From Conchocele bisecta (lineage: Eukaryota > Mollusca > Bivalvia > Lucinida > Thyasiridae), in assembly GCA_029237695.1 (NCBI GenBank), contig CM055279.1, forward strand, positions 3,924,323 through 3,988,322: 64,000 nucleotides of DNA, written 5' to 3'. A program made the position numbers and the translations under genes. Below are positions 13,101-28,100 of this stretch, in pieces. Under the pieces are notes generated by a model that was given only the letters and a program-made list of their open reading frames with translations, made no database searches and was not told where the DNA came from. Position 1 is the stretch's first letter, and each line of letters starts with the position of its first letter.

Positions 13101-16100
13101 AACAACTTTGAAAGAGCATTGTACATCGATCATTCCTACCAAGTTTTGTCCAAATTCAGTTGGCGGTTCTTGAGAAGAAGATTTTTGAAGAATTTGTGCT
13201 ATTTTTAGACGGCGGCCATCTTGGATTACATAATGACGTCATTTTAACAATTTTGTAATCCCCCTACCTAAGGACCATGACCATGAAGTTTGGTGACTAT
13301 AGGCCCAATGGTTACCGAGGAGAAGACGTTTGAAAATGTTCACGGACGACGACGGACGACGGACACATTGCGGTAACAATAGCTCACATGAGCTTCGCTC
13401 AGTTGAGCTAAAAAAACAATAACTTTAACGCATTTATGTTACAAAACCGGTGAACATTAAAAGTAAATAAATGACCTTGACCTTCAGAATTTGGATGTGG
13501 GGGTGTGCATAATCAAGCATCATCCCTAGACAAACATTGATGTGAAATATGAAAGTCTGGCAAGGGGTTAAAGAGATATTGTGAAAAAACAATAACTTTT
13601 AACGCATTTGCCTTACAAAAAACCGGACGACGACGGAAAAAGCGCCGACTATAGTCGCGCCTCTGCTAAAGCAGGCGCGACAAAAACTAGCATTTGCAAC
13701 ACTAGTTATTTTTTCACTAATAAATAGTTATTTCTACTTTCTTTTTTTCAGGTCACCCTAAGGGTCATGTAGGTTCAGAAAACCGACACAAATCTACCGT
13801 TAAATGCTCTTTTACCAACTGTTTTGTTCACATTTCATCCAAATCTGAGACCCAGGCCCTTTAACCCACTTGAACCTGAAAGCCTGCTGCGGTTTATGCA
13901 AACAGTGCAGATCCAGATGAGCCGGCTCGTAACGAGCCGTCTCATCAGGATCTGCACTTTTTGAAAGTAATTTTCATATTTTTGAGAACAAGTGGACAAG
14001 TCCATTCATAAATGGACTAGTCTGAAAACCATTTTGTGATTGTTGGATTGGTTGCAATATTAACATATCAAAATCCATTCCAGATACTTAGGGGTGAAAG
14101 GGTTAAGTGTGATGGGTAAATGCACGGATGGACGGACAATGATATCAAAGATATGGAAAATTTACCTTGTCCAACAGCTTTATTGGTGGGTTGTTGGTCA
14201 CGGTAAATTTATTGGAAACAATTCAAAAACTAATAAAAATCCACTGTTATGTGCGACCCATGATATTATGTGCTGTACATGCTGGGGTTTAATAATAATA
14301 TTAATAATACTATGGTGATCAGGCACGTACGCAGGAATAAATTTAGGGGGGTGTGTTATCGACGGCGCGAATGGCTAAACATTTTTTTTTTGCAAATTCA
14401 CTGACAGACCTCGGCAGATTAACCATTTCACCCCTAAATAACTGGAATGGATTTCGATACGTTAATTTTCCAACCCATTCCAATCATCACAAAATGATTT
14501 TCAGACCAGTCCATTTATGAACACGAGGTGTTTTTGTTCTCAAAATTATGAAAATTACTTTAAAAAAGTGCAGATCCTGATGAGACGGGTCGTCTACACT
14601 TTTTGCCAATACCACTATACAGGCCTGGGTTAAGGGGGGTGCGTACGCACCCGTCGCACCCCCTCTGCGTACGGGCCTGGTGATAATGACGGTAATACAT
14701 GCATAAGCACTAACAAAAGACAACAAAGCTCGCCTGCTGACAGCTAGGACTCATAGGCATGATGATCGGTGGGGACGAAGTGCTCCAGATAAGTTTTGTA
14801 TCTAAAGAGTATTATACCTCCATATTTCAAATTCAATGCGTATTTTACTTTTACAAATGTATTATTGATTTTCTTCCTTATTAAATAGGGAACAAATTAT
14901 AAACAATAAAACAAATTAAAAAATTCACTTATTTGAGCTGCAAAAAAATCAAACACTTGCTTTTTGCAGCTCAACTATTAAAGTAGATTTTCAACTTTAA
15001 TACAGTATTTTCACTACTCAATTTGAAAACCAATGTGTATTTTTGCATTGCTGTGAGTATTTTGTACTCCCATTGTTGATAATCAATGCATATTCTGCTA
15101 AAATAAGTGCGTAAAATACTCCAATACGCAAATACGCACCTTATCTGGAGCACTGGGGATGATGTTAGAGAGACATCAGATAAATATGAATACATTCCAA
15201 CAAATGAAACGCAGTGTTATATTTGCCCGATTTTCTCCCATACAAGCCCATTTTTTTCTATTATTCGTGACATGTGGTGTTATATTTGCCTGATTTTTTA
15301 TTATTTGTGACATATGTGGTGTTAAATTTGCCCGATTTTCTCCCATACTAGCCACTTTTGTCTATTCTTCGTGACATATGCGGTGTTATATTTGCATGAT
15401 TTTATCTGATCCTGGTCCATTTATTTCTATTTTTTCGCGACACTTGTAATATTAACTCCATTTTGCAATTTACAAGCCCACTTTTTGTATTTTTTGCGAC
15501 GTATTCAGTGTTACCTGTCATATCTGTCTGAGTACTCTCGACTGCCATCATCAGTGCTGATGAACACCGCGACTGCACGTTCCGATCCAAACCCTTCTCT
15601 ACGTGCTCATGCAGCTCCTGGTAAACAGCACACACGTACGTATACAACAGCGAAATGATGATGATAAACGGACTAAATAATAATAGGAAAACTATCAAAA
15701 CTGGGATTTCTTCATTTTTTTTTAAAATTGCTTATTTATTATTTGTAACATATCACGAGTAGATGGAATTGAATTCTCCATGTTTCATACCATTAACCCA
15801 TTACAGACAGGATACAACTACCCGTATAGTAGTATAAAACTTCAGAGAGAAAAAATCCTATTTTCTTTATTTCCTCTCGAAAGTATATGTTCTTACCACT
15901 CATTTGAACCGTCTCGACGAGATGGTTCAAGTGAGTAGTAACAACATATAGCTTTATCACAAAATAATGAGATCTTTTCAACAAAAATTATCATATCCTT
16001 AGACTGAAATCGGTTAGTCAGAAAAGCTGTAGTTTAACCCTTTCATCCCTAAATAACTGAAATAGATTTTTGGTATGTTAATTTTCCGACAAATCCAATA

Positions 16101-19100
16101 GTCACAAAATGATTTTCAGACTAATCCATTTACGAAAATTGGGTGTTTTTTCCTAAAACATGAAAATTACTTGCAAAAAGAGCAGATCCTGATGAGACAG
16201 TTCATCAGGATCTACACTGTTTGCAAACACCGCTATAGAGGTCTGTAGTGTTGAAAGGGTTAAAGAAGTCCAAGAATTAACTCTTTGCATGCTAGCGGTG
16301 AAAATATCCGCCAAACAAATTTGGAGTATTTGTTTTATTTCTCTCTGTAAATATGTCTTGGAATTTCATTAGAATTGAGTCCTCAGGACTCAATTCTAAT
16401 GAAATTCCAAGACATATTCATGATATTTACAAGGAGAAATAAAAAAAAATATGATGATTTTTGTCTCCAAGTTTTGAACTATTTATAGCCCACAAGTTTC
16501 CCAGCATGCAAAGAGTTGACAACAAACACTGGAGATACCAATGAGACAGTTAGTTTCAAGCTGGCTCATCTGATTCTACCCACAGGTTGAAGTAACGGAC
16601 CGAGGTCTATAAATACATTAAATATGCCTAAAAGCATGAATAAATGAAGAAAAATAAAATAAAAAATTTACCCCCTCCATATGGAGGGGGTAAATATATA
16701 TATATTTTTTTCTTCATTTATTGATGCTTTTAGGCATATTTAATGTATTTATAACCTCGGTCCGTTAGTTCAACCTGTGATTCTACCATGTTTGCGAACA
16801 TTAAATTTAATTGAAATTATCAAAACCTGAAGTCGGTCACAGATTGTACACTATCCCAGTTTTGACTAAAACAAGAATGTGTAGAAATATAAAGAAAATA
16901 AGTAGTGATATTAAAAGCAGGTATGACAATATGGCAAACATCAAAGCAGTGATACTGCATATCTATGCAAGGCTTTCGTAGTAATATAGTGGCATCCCGT
17001 TCCAGTGAATTGTGAATGGTAAGCCAACACATGGAGACAGCAGGTTGAAGGACCGAGGTCTATAAATACATTAAATATGCCTAAAAGCATCAATAAATGA
17101 AAACAAATAAGTTTAGCTTTTTTTTTCTCATTTATTGATTGTTTTAGGCATATTTAATGTATTTATAGACCTCACAGATATTGATTAACGCTAGACATTT
17201 TCCGGAATTTTCCGTAGATGACGTCGAAAATTGTTACAAAATTCAGAGCAATGAGCTTTGAATTTTGTGTCAACTTTTCGACATCATTTGCCAGAAATAT
17301 TGTTTTGAAATAAATATTGGCAAAGAACGAAAATGCGATAAGGGAGATAATACATGTACCAAAGCCGTACACAAAATACTACAGGCCAAGACATCTTATA
17401 GACCACTTACTAACAGTCTATCGTGCTATATAGGTGGGAAACTCAAACATTACGCATCCCATATATGGCAAATTAGTCGATATATAGGTAAGCCACAACA
17501 AATTATGCCAAGTGGTCTATTTCAGAGTTTTCTGGAACTGAACTACCTCATTATTATGTCAGTGTTATGTATTAACCCATTCCATGTGCAATACCCATAT
17601 ACGGGTATAAAATATTATAAAAATAATTTTTTCTCATTTCTCATCGGAAGCATATATTGTGACCACTCATTTGAACCGTCTCGATGAGACAGTTCAAATG
17701 GTGGCCACACCATATACTTTTAGGGAGACACAAGAAAACTAATCAGAGTTTTCTATCAGCAAAATAGGGAATCCCCACCATGAAATGGGTTAAATAAATT
17801 GGCAAGCCTGCCATATTCAAACTAGCCGTGAAATAAAAACTACCGTAATAGTAAAATATCGCTGTAACAAGGTGACTGGGCTGGACATTTGACTGCACTC
17901 GTGTAGACCAATGTCCGATGATACACGCACATATTAACATGTATGTTGCTTGATTTAACCCTTACAGTGCTGAATTAAAATTTGTCGTCTGCTGTTTATT
18001 TTGTATTTTCCCCATTTTCTTATCAAAAACATGCTCGGACAGCACTTTAGAATCATTTGCAAATGGAAATGATTCTAAAATGCTGCAAAAGCATGTTTTT
18101 ATTTAGACTAAATACAAAATAAACAAGAAATGTGTCTGTCGAACGCGGATGCCACCTGCAGCATATTTGAGAAACTGTGACAAATTGGTTAACCGAAAAG
18201 TGTGACGGACGAACAGACGGACAGACGGACGGATGGTCCAAACACTATATGCCACCCGTTTCTTTGAAACCCGGTGGCATAAAAACAACAGCAGACGATA
18301 AATTTCAGTTACCGAATATAGTAATATTTTCAAACAGTGTAGATCCAGATAAGCCGGCTCGTGACGAGCCATCTCATCACGATCTGCACTTTTTTCAAAT
18401 GATTTACATATATTTTAGATAAAAAACTCCCCCTTTTCATAAATGGAGTCTCAAAATAATTTTGTGACGACTGGATCGGTCGAAAAACGAACATATCAAA
18501 ATCCATTCCAGTTACTTAGGGTTGAATGGGTGAAATTGACATATACCATCCGCTGGCTTTTATATGGCGCAGTAAAATTCAGATACAGAACATACGCTAA
18601 CTGTTTTTGGCTTTAATTCAGTCCAATCGTTCCAAGCCAGACCACAATGACACTAACAGGCCACCGTACCTATAATATAATTTTCCGTTCCATATACAGT
18701 CTTCTGAACAAGAGACGAGCATCTGCCCACCAGGTTACGACACAGACAGATCTCCGTGTATGCATGCAGCTCCTTGTTGGTTTATACAAGGGGCAAATGG
18801 TTCTGATTAGAATACCTTTTTTAATTAACTCTTTGCATGCTGGGAAACTTGTGGGCTATAAATAGTTCAAAAATAGCGGACAAGAAATCATCATATTTTC
18901 TTTTATTTCTCTCTGTAAATATCATGAATATGTCTTGGAATTTCATTAGAATTGAGTCCTCAGGACTCAATTCTAATGAAATTCCAAGACATATTTACGG
19001 AGAGAAATAAAACATATACTCCTAATTTGTTTGGCGTATATTTTCACCGCTATCATGCAAAGAGTTAATATGTTTGTCACACAAGAATACAGCCCAACAT

Positions 19101-22100
19101 TGGAAGGAGCTGTATTTGCTACCAGTGTAGATCACGATCAGCATGTACATCCTACACATCATCTCCCTACATATTGCCACCAAACATCAAAATAATTATC
19201 TCACTCCAAAGGAGGTTAAACAATATGATTAGTTGTATCATTAAAAAACTAGAAAATTGTTTGTGAAACAAAATGCCACCGCTGTTGACGCATTCATGAA
19301 TACAATCAGACAAAAACTGTAGAAGTAGTTAGCCGGATAAGGAAAAAATATATATTAGGAGTCGAAAAAAGGGGCATAACGGCGGATGGAATGGCGGGAC
19401 AGCAAATATTTTTACGTTATGCACTCCTGCACTTGATGGTTGGGATGTATACCGAGTATAAAGAGAATCAGTCAAAAACTGTAGAAGTAGTTCGTCGGAC
19501 AAGGAAACAAATAATTTTTCAGTCGAAAAAGGGGCATAACTGCGGATGAATCGGTGGGAGAGCAAATATTTTTACGTTACAGTCCTGTACTTGATGGTGG
19601 GGTTGTATATCGAATATATAAGGACGGACGGACGTACCAACATTTTGGGTTTATAGGGCATTTCCATTGTTTGAAGAACAAAGAAAAAGCCCCTAAACAT
19701 CAATAGAATTTAGGAGCTTACCGATTAAATCTTTTGTGTTAGGACAGACAGGGTAAACTATCGTTGTGGTGGCATAAATATTGTTTAAAGTAACATTTTC
19801 TCTCCAACATTCACAATAACATAATTTACCACGTAATGAAATTTGCATTGGCAAAATACAGTCTACACTCGTTTACTCAAAGTCCAGGGCACTGAGGAAT
19901 GCAAGTTAACACAATTCTGAGTTAACACGAGTTATTATATAGGAAAACATGTACTTGGGATCAAGAATTTGACTTATCAGTAGTTCCACTTAAGAGACTT
20001 TTGAGTTAACCCTTTCAACACTACAGACCTGTATAGTGGTGATATTGGCAAATAGTGTAGATCCAGATGAGACGAGCCGTCTCTTCAGATCTCTACATTT
20101 TGCAAGTAATTTTCATAATTTGAGAACAAAAACAGACCCGTTTAATAAATGAACTAGTCTTAAAATCATTTTGTAACAATTGGATTGGTAACAAAATTAG
20201 CATATCAAAATCCATTCCAGTTACTTAGGGGTGAACGTATTAACGAGTGTAGACTGTAACATAAACTTGTAACGTGATTAGTTGTATCCGGTATAGACTA
20301 GGTACGCATATCCGGGTTACAACTGCCATCGCTGACATTTCATTGGTCAATCAATGTCACATGGTATGAACAGATGTTGTCAGTGTAATGACACAATGTA
20401 AACAAGTCTGCGTTGCTGTTGACAACAAGGGCTCACGGATAAATGAAATGATTTATGCTACAGAACTGGCAAATAAGCAGCTGGTGAGTGGCCTTCCAAT
20501 CATATGTAGTGCAACAACGACTGTTTAGCGATGACGACATCGGGGAAGCTCACGATGATCAGAAAACATGGCTTCCTAAGAAATGATAGAAATGTTGGTG
20601 TGATTGAATTGTCCGTCGTGACACACTGGACTGGTATAAATGTAGGTTTGATTGGAAACAATGTTTTTTCGATGCAAAATGTTTCTTTACGGGCCAGGAC
20701 GACGTAAAAGTGTAGTTTGAAGCCAATGTTTGCACTGTCATATAGCAGTATTGGCCCCAAAAATGTGCCCAATGTCTTCCGACTTGGAGAAAAAAGCACA
20801 ATTTTGTTTAGCCTATTTGTTTTCACTTATTGATGTTTTTAGGTATATTTAATGTATTTATAGACCTTGGTCTGTTACTTCAACCTGTGTATTTGTTAGG
20901 CCAATGCAAATCTTGTTACCTGATAAAACGCATTCGTAGTGTTCAGTGCCGATACCCACTTACCTTCTTGTAGATATTGATCAGGCCCTGATCTGGGTGG
21001 AACGGACGCTCAAACTCATCCACGACGATCGCGAGTCTCCGGATCTCATCGTTCAAGGCTGCCGATACCTGGAGAACAGATAGGGACATCGCTTGATGAA
21101 TTATGCATATTTGTCAACTTTCGACGTCATTTACGGAAAACATCACAGTTTCTTTAAATGAAGTTTCCTGAAAAATTGCACACCCTCTTAGGAACAACAT
21201 CACATGACTTGTCTCCATTGACGACAAACGTTTCCTGTAGCCTATTTCACCAACATTGCAAAGTATACTTTTCTAGCAAACTACACTTTGAGGGAGAAAT
21301 TTTCAATTTCAGGATAAATGTATTAATTTTTATTATACTGAATTTATTACATTATCACAGCCATTTTGGCTGTGATAATGTAATAAATTCAGTATAATAA
21401 TTCTGCATACTTTTAATCCTCAAATATATGCAGTCGTTAGTTCTATATGAAATAATGCATTTCGGGAAAAATAAAGGATTACTCCCTCAAAGTACACTTT
21501 GCTAGAAAAGTATACTTTGCAATGTTGGTGAAATAGGCCCCTGATATTGTCCATCGTTATCTAGCAATTACCTTGTGGCAGGTAACCTGCCCTGTAGACG
21601 GGGAACTCACCTTGTGTTCGACGTCCTCCACCATGTGTTTGATCTTGTCTTTGATCTCGGACGTGAGCAGCACCAGCTGTTTGTCCAGGTAGTCGAGCTC
21701 ATCCGCCTTCTCTCGCCTCTGTTGCACCTTATCCTCACTGGAATATGGGGAACCAGTTACTGGTAACCAGTAATACACTGTGACCCAGTAATACACCACA
21801 GGGGTATCATCAACAAGTTACTGGTACCCAGTAATACACTGGAATACAGGGAACAAGTTACTGGTACCCAGTATTACACTGGAATACAGGGAACAAGTTA
21901 TTGGTGTCCATAATACACTGGAATACAGGGAACAAGTTACTGGTGCCCAGTAATACAGGGAACAAGTTACTGGTGCCCAGTAATACAGGGAACAAGTTAC
22001 TGGTACCAAGTAATACACTGGAATACAGGGAACAAGTTAATACTGGTACCAAGTAATACACTGGAATACAGGGAACACATTAATACTGGTACCAAGTAAT

Positions 22101-25100
22101 ACACTGGAATACAGGGAACACATTAATACTGGTACCAAGTAATACACTGGAATACAGGGAACACATTAATACTGGTACCAAGTAATACACTGGAATACAG
22201 GGAACACATTAATACTGGTACCATGTAATACACTGGAATACAGGGAACAAGTTACTGGTACCAAGTAATACACTGGAATACAGGGAACACATTAATACTG
22301 GTACCAAGTAATACACTGGAATACAGGGAACACATTAATACTGGTACCAAGTAATACACTGGAATACAGGAACACATTAATACATGGTACCAAGTAATCA
22401 CTCAGGAATACAGGAACACATTAATACTGGTACCAAGTAATACACTGGAATACAGGGAACACATTAATACTGGTACCAAGTAATACACTGGAATACAGGG
22501 AACAAGTTACTGGTACCAAGTAATACACTGGAATACAGGGAACACATTAATACTGGTACCAAGTAATACACTGGAATACAGGGAACACATTAATACTGGT
22601 ACCAAGTAATACACTGGAATACAGGGAACACATTAATACTGGTACCAAGTAATACACTGGAATACAGGGAACAAGTTACTGGTACCAAGTAATACACTGG
22701 AATACAGGGAACAAGTTAATGGTACCAAGTAATACACTGGAATACAGGGAACAAGGTCAAAGTCACTGCAGACTTATGCTCACCTTCTTTGTCAGGCAAA
22801 AATGTTATTTTTGTTATTATCAAGGCTACCAGTGAGGGGATTATCTTAGTGATAATGGTGCCCTTGTTCATAAGTAATGGTCATACTTCTGCTGCAGACT
22901 CTTGGTGTATGTGTCCTCCATGAGGCCGCGAATATCAGCGATGATTCCCTTCCCCCTCTCCGTGTGCTGCTGAAACTTGGTTCGCACCGCCGTCTTCGAA
23001 ATACATTCCTGGAGACAATGTGAGATATATACATGTAAAACTAAAAGACAAAATGACTATAAAACAAAAAGTGATTAGGCTTAGTAATGTAGTGCACCAA
23101 CAAAACCTAAGGTCAATCAGGGACTGGATATTCGTTTCAAGTCTCATTCAACATGTGGTATAAAACGTTACCTGATAAATAGAACACAAGGCTAGTTAGT
23201 GTATTTTGATATCAAGTTTATCAGGCTCGGAAACGGTAGAAATTTAGAGTTACAGTACACAAGACATGTCACAAAGTATCGACTCTCTATATAGTGGGAT
23301 AACTGATCAACTAAGAAAACTTATAAATAAATAAAATCTGTGATGTTAGCTCGGTAACTATCACAACTGTTTACAACAAAAGTGGAAGTGAATGAGCTTA
23401 ACATCCCAGCAACAGAAGGCCATACAGAGACGGGACCACAGTCTCATCGGATAGAGCAGTGGGATGGAAATACTATGTAAGTATTTTTGATTACAACAAC
23501 AAACCTCGAAAGCGCGTTCAAAGTTGGCGAATTCGAAGTTTCGCTCCTGGAATCCTTCCTGTAGTACACCGGCTGTAATAGACAGAACATGTGGTCAGTC
23601 ACAATGCTATCGTTTTATAAACATCAGGGCTCCAGATAAGAATTTAATAATTGAGTATTGTCACTCCATCATTTCTGATGCAATTGGGTGTTTCAAAATT
23701 TTAATTGGATAAAATAAAATCACACTACAGTTTACACATCAACAGACAGCAATTATTGAATAGTTTTCTTCAAAATGAAAACAAGTCTTGGCATTTTATT
23801 AGAATTGTCTCCTTGGAGACAATTCTAATGAAATACCAAGATGTGTTTTCATGGAAAATAAGAAAAATATGCTATATTTGTGGTCTGTTTATTGTTTTCT
23901 GCAGCATGATAAAGGTACCACAAATTTTTTATTGCTTTTTGATACTCGCTACTTCCGATTTCAATTGGGTTTTTGGCACTTTTAATTGGTTATTTAATCA
24001 AATACGCAGCTTATCTGGAGCTCTGAACATTATTACAGTTTATTATTACAAAATGCAGGGCCAACAGTGTATGCCATTTATTCAGTAAGATTTCTCATAT
24101 CACAAGTATTTAATGTAACTAGACATTGTGCATCTGTCACTTGGGTGTGTTTCAGTGACCTTGTGAAGGTCACCAAGTTCACAGTCATGTAAATGGTCAT
24201 GTGAGTGTGTCGTATATCCATCTACAGTGGAATCTCTCCAAACTGAACACCCTGGGAGGTCCCCAGGGTGTCCAGTTTGGAGATATTCCATTGTAGATCA
24301 GACATCTTAGCGCTTCATGACACATTCTAGTGTTTTGAAATTATGAAAAGTCATTGTAATCAAAGATACATAACAGCAACACCCATCTAAGGTAAACACT
24401 ATTGAAGTTATCGTATGATGGAGGACGCTCAGAATCTCAGGAGCAAAGCAATATGCCACGTTGCTACCAGAAAGTGGGGGGGGGGGGGGGGGGGGGGGAG
24501 GGCCTCACAAGCCCTTGGGGTACAGGGGCCGCATGAGTGGGACACATAATGAATATATGGATGATGACCAAAAAGTTTCCAGAAAATCTTTCGCTTTAGC
24601 GGGCGAGACAAAAACTTTAACGCCGATTTCGGACGGACGGACGGACAAACGGACGTCATTGTGATCACTGTCTCGTTTTCCGCAAGCGGGAATCAAGTCC
24701 TCAGTGACCTTGACCTTGTGCAGTCGTATGCAAAACAAAGCACCATCCATAGACACACATTGTCACCAAATATTGCGGTTGATGAGTTATTGAAAAAAGA
24801 ACAAACACTTTTTAACATTTTTGCCTTACAAACAAGGTGAACTTAACAAAATTGACCTTGTGCACAGTGGCTGCATGCATGGGACAGAGAAAGAATATAT
24901 GGATGATGGCTAATAAGCATATAAAGTTTCAAGCCAATCCGACTTACTGTTAATACAGAGAAAGTAGGTACCTGAAAACTTTGATACAAATTTCGACAAA
25001 ACCTTTAATGCAAACTTCAAAGTCCTACCCTTGACCTTGGGCAAAGGGGCCGCATGAGTGGGACACAGAATGAATATATGGATGATGACCAATAAGCACA

Positions 25101-28100
25101 GTACACAGTTTCAAGCAAATCTCACTTGCGGTTACAGAGATAGTAGATATCTGAAAACTTTAACGCAAATTTGGACAAAAACTTCAACGCAAGCTTCTAA
25201 GTCATTTGACCTTGACCATGGGGCACAGGGGCTGCATGAGTGGGACACAGAATGAATATATGATTGATGACCAATAAGCATACTGAGTTTCAAGCAAACC
25301 TGACTCAGGGTTACAGAGATAGTAGGCATGTGAAAAGTTTAATGCAAATTTTGACAAAAACTTTAGCGCAAACTTCCAAGTCATTTAACCTTGACCTTTT
25401 CTTACGGACACAAATTTCTAAGTAATTTGACCTTGATCTTGGACATGAAGGCCGCACGAGTGTGGTATGGAATGAAACTATGGATAATGATAAGAAAGTA
25501 TATGAAGTTTGAGGTCAATCCGACTTACCGTCACAGAGATAATGGGTACCCAAACACTTTAACGTGGACAGACGAACGGACGGAATTAAAATGTATTTTT
25601 TGATGTGAATTTAACATGTGGAAAAAAGCAGTGAGGAGAAGGGTAAAAAAAGTTTGGCAATTATAAGCTCCAGATAAGCTGCGTATTTGCTTAAATACCC
25701 AATTAAAATTGCCAAAACCCCAATTGAAATCAGAAGTAGCGAGTATCAAAAAGCAATACAAATTTTATGGTACCTTTATCATGCTGCAGAAAACAATAAA
25801 CAGACCACAAATATAGCATATTTCTCTTATTTTCTAAGAAAACACATCTTGGTATTTCATTAGAATGAAATGCCAAGACTTGTTTTCATTTCGAAGCAAA
25901 CTATTCAACACTTGCTGTCTATTGATGTGTAAACAGTAGTGTGATTTTATTTTACCCAATTAAAATTTTGAAATACCCAATCGCTTAAGACATGATGGAG
26001 TGACAATACCCAATTACTAATTCCTTATCTGGAGCCTGATAGCCAAAATGTTATCGGCAGCAAAACGTGAAACAGACAGTAGTACTTAGTTTGCTTTAAG
26101 CGGCAGCAAAACGTGAAACAGACAGTAGTACTTAGTTTGCTTTAAGCGGCAGCAAAATGTGAAACAGACAGTAGTACTTGGTTTGCTTACTTGGGGTGGG
26201 CGTGCCCTTGTCTTTATTGAGGCGAGTCGCGAGCACCTCCCGTGACGACACGAAGAATACACGCTCATTAGCCTCCTGTTTATCCACCGTCTTCAACTCG
26301 TTACACAGGAACTCGAGATTACGATCCAGATGCTGCTTCTTCACCTGATGGGACATTTTGATAGTGAGGCGAGGAAATGTGTAGGAATTACGAGGCTTAG
26401 CTGAGGAATCCCTACAGTTTCCAAGCCGAACCAATTGATGCTAGTATTGCATTACGGTCCGTGTGTTGCTTCTTCACCTGTTGCAACACGTTGATAGTGA
26501 GGCGAGGAAATGTGTAGGAATTACGAGGCTCGGCCGAAGAATTCCTACAGTTTCCGAGCCGAACCAATAGATCCTAGTTTTGTTTGTTTGTTTGTTTATT
26601 AGTGCTTAACAGCCTATCAACAGCTAAGGTCATGTAAGGCCGGGCAAACGGGTTCGGTCCCGTTTTAACCTGTTGCATTGGGGGGAAAATCCCAAAATCT
26701 GAACGGAATATTTACATCGAGAAAAAATATATTCAGCCCTGAAATTAGAATAACCTGACCTGGTGCCAGGTCCATACCACACCAAGTCACTTGGCCCCTT
26801 CTCCTAAAATAGGATTACGAATAATCGTAAAACTCCCATAAAGGGTATAACCTGATTTAACAGTCGCATACAAAATTCAAAGACGTATGTGAGAGCCAAA
26901 CCAGGGGGCCGTTTCACTTCGTACGACTAAAATATTCATAAGTGCAAAATTATTATAGTCTTTAAATTGCACATCAACACTGTTTTCTTGTAAACAATTA
27001 TTGGATTTACATTTATTGAGCATAGGCTGCATATGCAGCCTATGCTCAATAAATGTAAATCCATAAATTGAAATTTACAGACAATCTTAAATTTACACTT
27101 ACGAACATTTTAGTCGTAAGAAGTTTAGTGAAACGGGCCCCTGATCTCCATTGTGAATTGTTGTTTCTACACTGGAGACAGTTTATTATGAGCCGGCTCA
27201 TCTGGATCTACACTGTTTGCAAGCACTGCTAAAGAGGTCTGTAGTGTTGAAAGGGTTAACCGTAAAAGACGGGAACCGAAAATTGTCATCTGCTGAATTT
27301 TAAAAATTTGACTTTTCTCTCAATAAAACCTGGTTTGGTAGCATTTTAGAATCATTACCAATGGAAATGATTATAAAGTGCTGTTAAACCATGCTTTTGA
27401 TGAGAAAAATGGAAAATAATAAATAAACAGCAGACAATAAAATTTAATTCAGCATTGCAAGGGTTAAAGGGTTCACCATACCTCTTCTGCGTCCTCCTCA
27501 AACACAGAGATGTCCCAGCGATTCTGCAGGATGAATAAGTTCGGCTTCGACAGCCGCGCACTCACTTTGTGGAAGAAATTCTTCTCCTGGATAAAATATA
27601 ATACCATTTAATATTTACACCTTCTATAAATCCATTATGAAAACGCCCATTCCACGTATTGCGTTTACAGCCCAATAAAATACATTAGGCCCATGTGACG
27701 TCGCGCGACGTTGTTGATTAAAGTTTGTTGGACGTCATTAATTTCCACGAGGTTGTCAGGAACTGCGACAAAATGACGTAAAACAAGATTAATCTTAATT
27801 TTAATGCCATATTTGGTTATTTACATTTTTTAAGCTATCAGTAAATTCAGTGTAAGTATAAGTAATACCAGATGGCCGCGGCCCGCATGTCGAACCCGCC
27901 GAGGCATTTGATGGTCTCAGAGTGTATTTATTTGAAGTTTGATGCCCAATAAGCATACACAGTTTCAAGCAAATCTGACTTACGGTTACAGAGATAGTAA
28001 GTATGTGAAAACTTGAACGCAAATTTTGACAGAAACTTTAATGCAAACTTTTAAGTCATTTGACCTTGACATAGGGGCACAGGGGCCGCATGAGTGGGAC

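Noticed and set aside
17265..17687. 140-codon open frame
   Set aside because: Runs across two unrelated fold-back repeats and has no domain.
21818..22061. Repetitive minus-strand open frames
   Set aside because: They lie in the 40-43-bp minisatellite.
24477..24499. Functional G-quadruplex at the G run
   Set aside because: A single simple homopolymer within a repeat array; likely slippage or assembly-sensitive, with no supporting context.
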